This document shows, in pieces, positions 61,719-64,000 of a DNA stretch of 64,000 bases (its first letter is position 1; every line of letters starts with the position of its first letter). A model generated the notes under the pieces. The model did not search any database. It saw nothing but the letters and a program-made list of their open reading frames with translations, and was not told the DNA's origin. Source of the stretch: Artocarpus heterophyllus. Taxonomy: Eukaryota > Streptophyta > Magnoliopsida > Rosales > Moraceae. The stretch covers positions 17,519,274 to 17,583,273 of the forward strand of contig CM046350.1 in the NCBI GenBank assembly GCA_025403435.1, read 5' to 3'. The position numbers were made by a program, and so were the translations under genes.

Positions 61719-64000
61719 ATGGGGGATAGATGGAACCCATTTGTATTTGGGTTTTCGTTTTTCTTGGCTTTGATTCTTTTCTCGGGAACTCCTCGAGTTT
61801 GTTGGTCGCTTAACGATGAAGGCAAGGGTTTTTTTTTTTTTTTTTTTTTAGTTTTATGAAAATGGTGTTGAATGGAATTGTTTTGTGTCCTGTTTCTGAA
61901 ATGATTTTGCGTGGAAAACTACAGGAGCCCTTTTGTTGGCCTTCCGGATGAGGATCAGTTCTGATCCTTTTGGTGCCTTGGAGAGTTGGAATCATAATGA
62001 TGAGAGTCCTTGCTTGTGGTGCGGAGTTAATTGTGAAGAGGGCAAAGTTCAAATGCTGTAAGGCTCTTCTTCAAATACTTTCCTTAGAATACTAGATTGT
62101 GGTCTACTGGTCTTCAATGTTATGCTTACTGATATTGTAGGAATATGAGTGGTCTTTCTTTGGAAGGAACATTGGCACCTGAGCTTGGGAAACTTACTCA
62201 CTTGAAAGCTCTGTAAGGATTTAAACTATGACATTACATATTTGTTATGAATGAAATTGAGTTTTTCTTTTATGTTGCCAGTCAACCGTTGTTTCAGAAA
62301 CTAAAATTTTATGAAATGGGGATAAGTATATTGTAGTTTAGGTATAATTTATCTGCAAATTAGTGGAATGCAAAAGAAAATTTTTTATAATTGTTAAAAA
62401 AAAAAAGGGTCTACAAATTGAGAAGAGCGTAATCATTTATTTTAAAGATTTTTAATACTATCAGTTCAAAAATAGGAGTGAGACGTGATAAAAATAGATC
62501 CCACAGGTTAAAGATGTTTTGAAATGGTTTCTTTGGACTGTTATCCTTATCTTGAGAATTGCTCTGCGCGCCTATCTAAATTAAATTTACCCTCTTTAAG
62601 GGTATTAAGGAATTTCTATAATTTTCTTTCTGAGTTATGTAATTCATGAATTGCAATTTTGCATTTTATTTGAAACTCTCAGCATATATGGGGTGTAATT
62701 TGTAAGTTTCTCTTCTGATAGATACTGGATGGTGAATTAGTTTTCTTGTTATTTTCACTGATTTTGCAATAGTAAAAAATTCTGAACCTTATTGAAAATT
62801 TCAATTTCTTTCTTCCTTTGCTTGTATTAAAGGGTACTTTACGATAATCACTTTTCTGGAGCACTTCCTAAAGATATCGGAGAGCTTAGAGAGCTGGAGC
62901 TTTTGGATTTGAGCGACAATAACTTGAGTGGAGCAGTTCCAGCTGAAATAGGCAGGATGCAATCGCTGAAACACTTGTGAGTGTAGCTCATGAATATCAA
63001 ATCCTTAACTATTTTTGTTGGACTTATAGATAAACAGATTGAATTGGTTTTGCATACTAGGTTGCTTTGTGGCAATAGATTTGGAGGAAGTCTTCCTCTC
63101 GATCTTGATAGGCTCAGCTTGCTCTCTGAATTTCAGTTTGATGATTACCTCGCACCAACAGGGTTCACTAGAGTTGGCAGTGTAAGCAGAAGGCTTGGAC
63201 ACTGGTAAGATTTTGGCTATATTTGCACTTCTTTGATTCCCAATTTGCACAGTTCACGTTGACAAATATGTGCGAAAATGTTGTAGCATAACGAAAAGAA
63301 CAAAGAGAAAACAAAAATGTTCAAATTATTTTTAGTTGTGCATTAAGGTTATTCCAGTAAAGGAGCTGTGATGCGCTATTTGAATAAATTCATAATGTCA
63401 TTCCATGGAAGTAATATCATTCTTGTAGTATTCTGATTTTGCGCATTCAATGCTTTATCTGTTGTGTTGGTTGAAGCCTTCTGGTTTTCTTTGAAGGTTC
63501 AGTTTCAAAAGGGACTCTTTGCGTAGTGGTGGACATATTTGCTGTTACAATCTTCAATGTAAGTGAAAAAGTCTTACTGTGTGAATATTATAATTTATGA
63601 TTGTTAAAGGGATAAAACAATTGACAGTATATCTGGCACAATCAGGTACATCTGACCCTCGTGTTGTCCAAACTGGTCAGAAGTTTGTCAGTTTTTCACG
63701 TCGTCGACTGCTTGAACAAGCTAGTAATCTCGCGGCTGCACCAGCAAATGGCAAACCATCTTCTGGAAAAGTCGTTTCTCTTCCAATGACCCGAAGTAGT
63801 GGGTCTTTCCGAGCTGTGCCGGATAGAAAGAAGAAACAATCTCCTGCACCATCACCACTTCCTTCATCTGCCTCTCCTCCAAAACATCATCCCTTGAAGC
63901 CAGCAAACCCAAGTACGCACCGCGTGAACCCAACTGTGAACCCAACTATGCAGCCTTCGTCCGAGAGCTCCTCTGGAAACATGTGGAAGTATGCAAGTAT
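61719..64000 (+). CDS. LRR receptor-like kinase, MRH1/MDIS1 (LRR-VI) type, N-terminal part
   Basis: Exons at 61719-61821, 61925-62057, 62141-62212, 62833-62976, 63061-63204, 63497-63558 and 63646 to the window edge join in phase. The first has a signal peptide (hydrophobic FSFFLALILF). The second carries the N-terminal cap with SPCLWCGVNC. Exons 3-5 are 72, 144 and 144 bp, the usual multiples of one 24-residue LRR, with repeats such as LDLSDNNLSGAVPAEIG. Exons 6-7 give a Cys-containing spacer, FSRRRLLEQ and a Pro/Ser-rich juxtamembrane stretch ending GNMWKYAS, just where a membrane span normally follows. Membrane span and kinase lie beyond 64000. Members act in root-hair growth and pollen-tube guidance; many have a weakened kinase. 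Intron 1 begins with GC (AAG|GCAAGG). A GT donor 7 bases later (GGCAAGG|GT at 61828) also stays in frame and would add two residues. Confidence 0.9.

Overview
This is nuclear DNA of a flowering plant. The genes are plant-specific (PYR/PYL/RCAR receptor, GARP-type MYB-like factor, DUF688 protein, leucine-rich-repeat receptor kinase). Introns are GT/AG and AT-rich. The space between genes is filled with decayed copia and gypsy retrotransposons, solo LTR-like blocks and small inverted-repeat elements. The species cannot be fixed from the window. All gene identities come from reading translations by eye, without database searches.

Layout. 1-2402: AT-rich flank. 2403-2951: an intronless abscisic-acid receptor of the PYL4-6 type. 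3185-9776: a repeat block with an LTR-like remnant, a 33-bp minisatellite, and the 5' half of a minus-strand Sirevirus-like copia element with primer-binding site and LTR. 11298-17226: a dead papain-like protease gene, split by a 3.0-kb insertion flanked by a 5-bp duplication and lacking its catalytic cysteine. 17227-27830: intergenic DNA with a hAT-like element (8-bp duplication), MITE-like inverted repeats, tandem repeats and a poly(A)-tailed retroposon-like stretch. 27830-31439: a DUF688 gene (3 coding exons, 773 aa, plus a 5'-UTR intron). 32333-38037, minus strand: a GARP/MYB-like repressor-type factor (6 coding exons, 366 aa), tail-to-tail with the DUF688 gene. 38040-61000: repeat-rich DNA with fragments of at least two copia elements and one gypsy element, LTR remnants and MITEs. 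61719-64000: the first seven exons of an LRR receptor-like kinase of the MRH1/MDIS1 (LRR-VI) type, cut by the window edge.

Four genes look intact: the PYL receptor, the DUF688 gene, the GARP factor and the LRR kinase. From memory of the Arabidopsis map, PYL4 neighbours a GARP gene on chromosome 2, and PYL6 lies near a GARP gene and an LRR-VI kinase. The order here therefore looks like an old conserved block stretched by transposons. I see no operon-like system, CRISPR array or confident RNA gene. The most unusual structures are the 3.0-kb insertion with inverted clusters of a near-palindromic motif, a MITE family present twice (once inside a GARP intron), the acidic insertion in the PYL receptor, and a GC-AG intron in the kinase gene.
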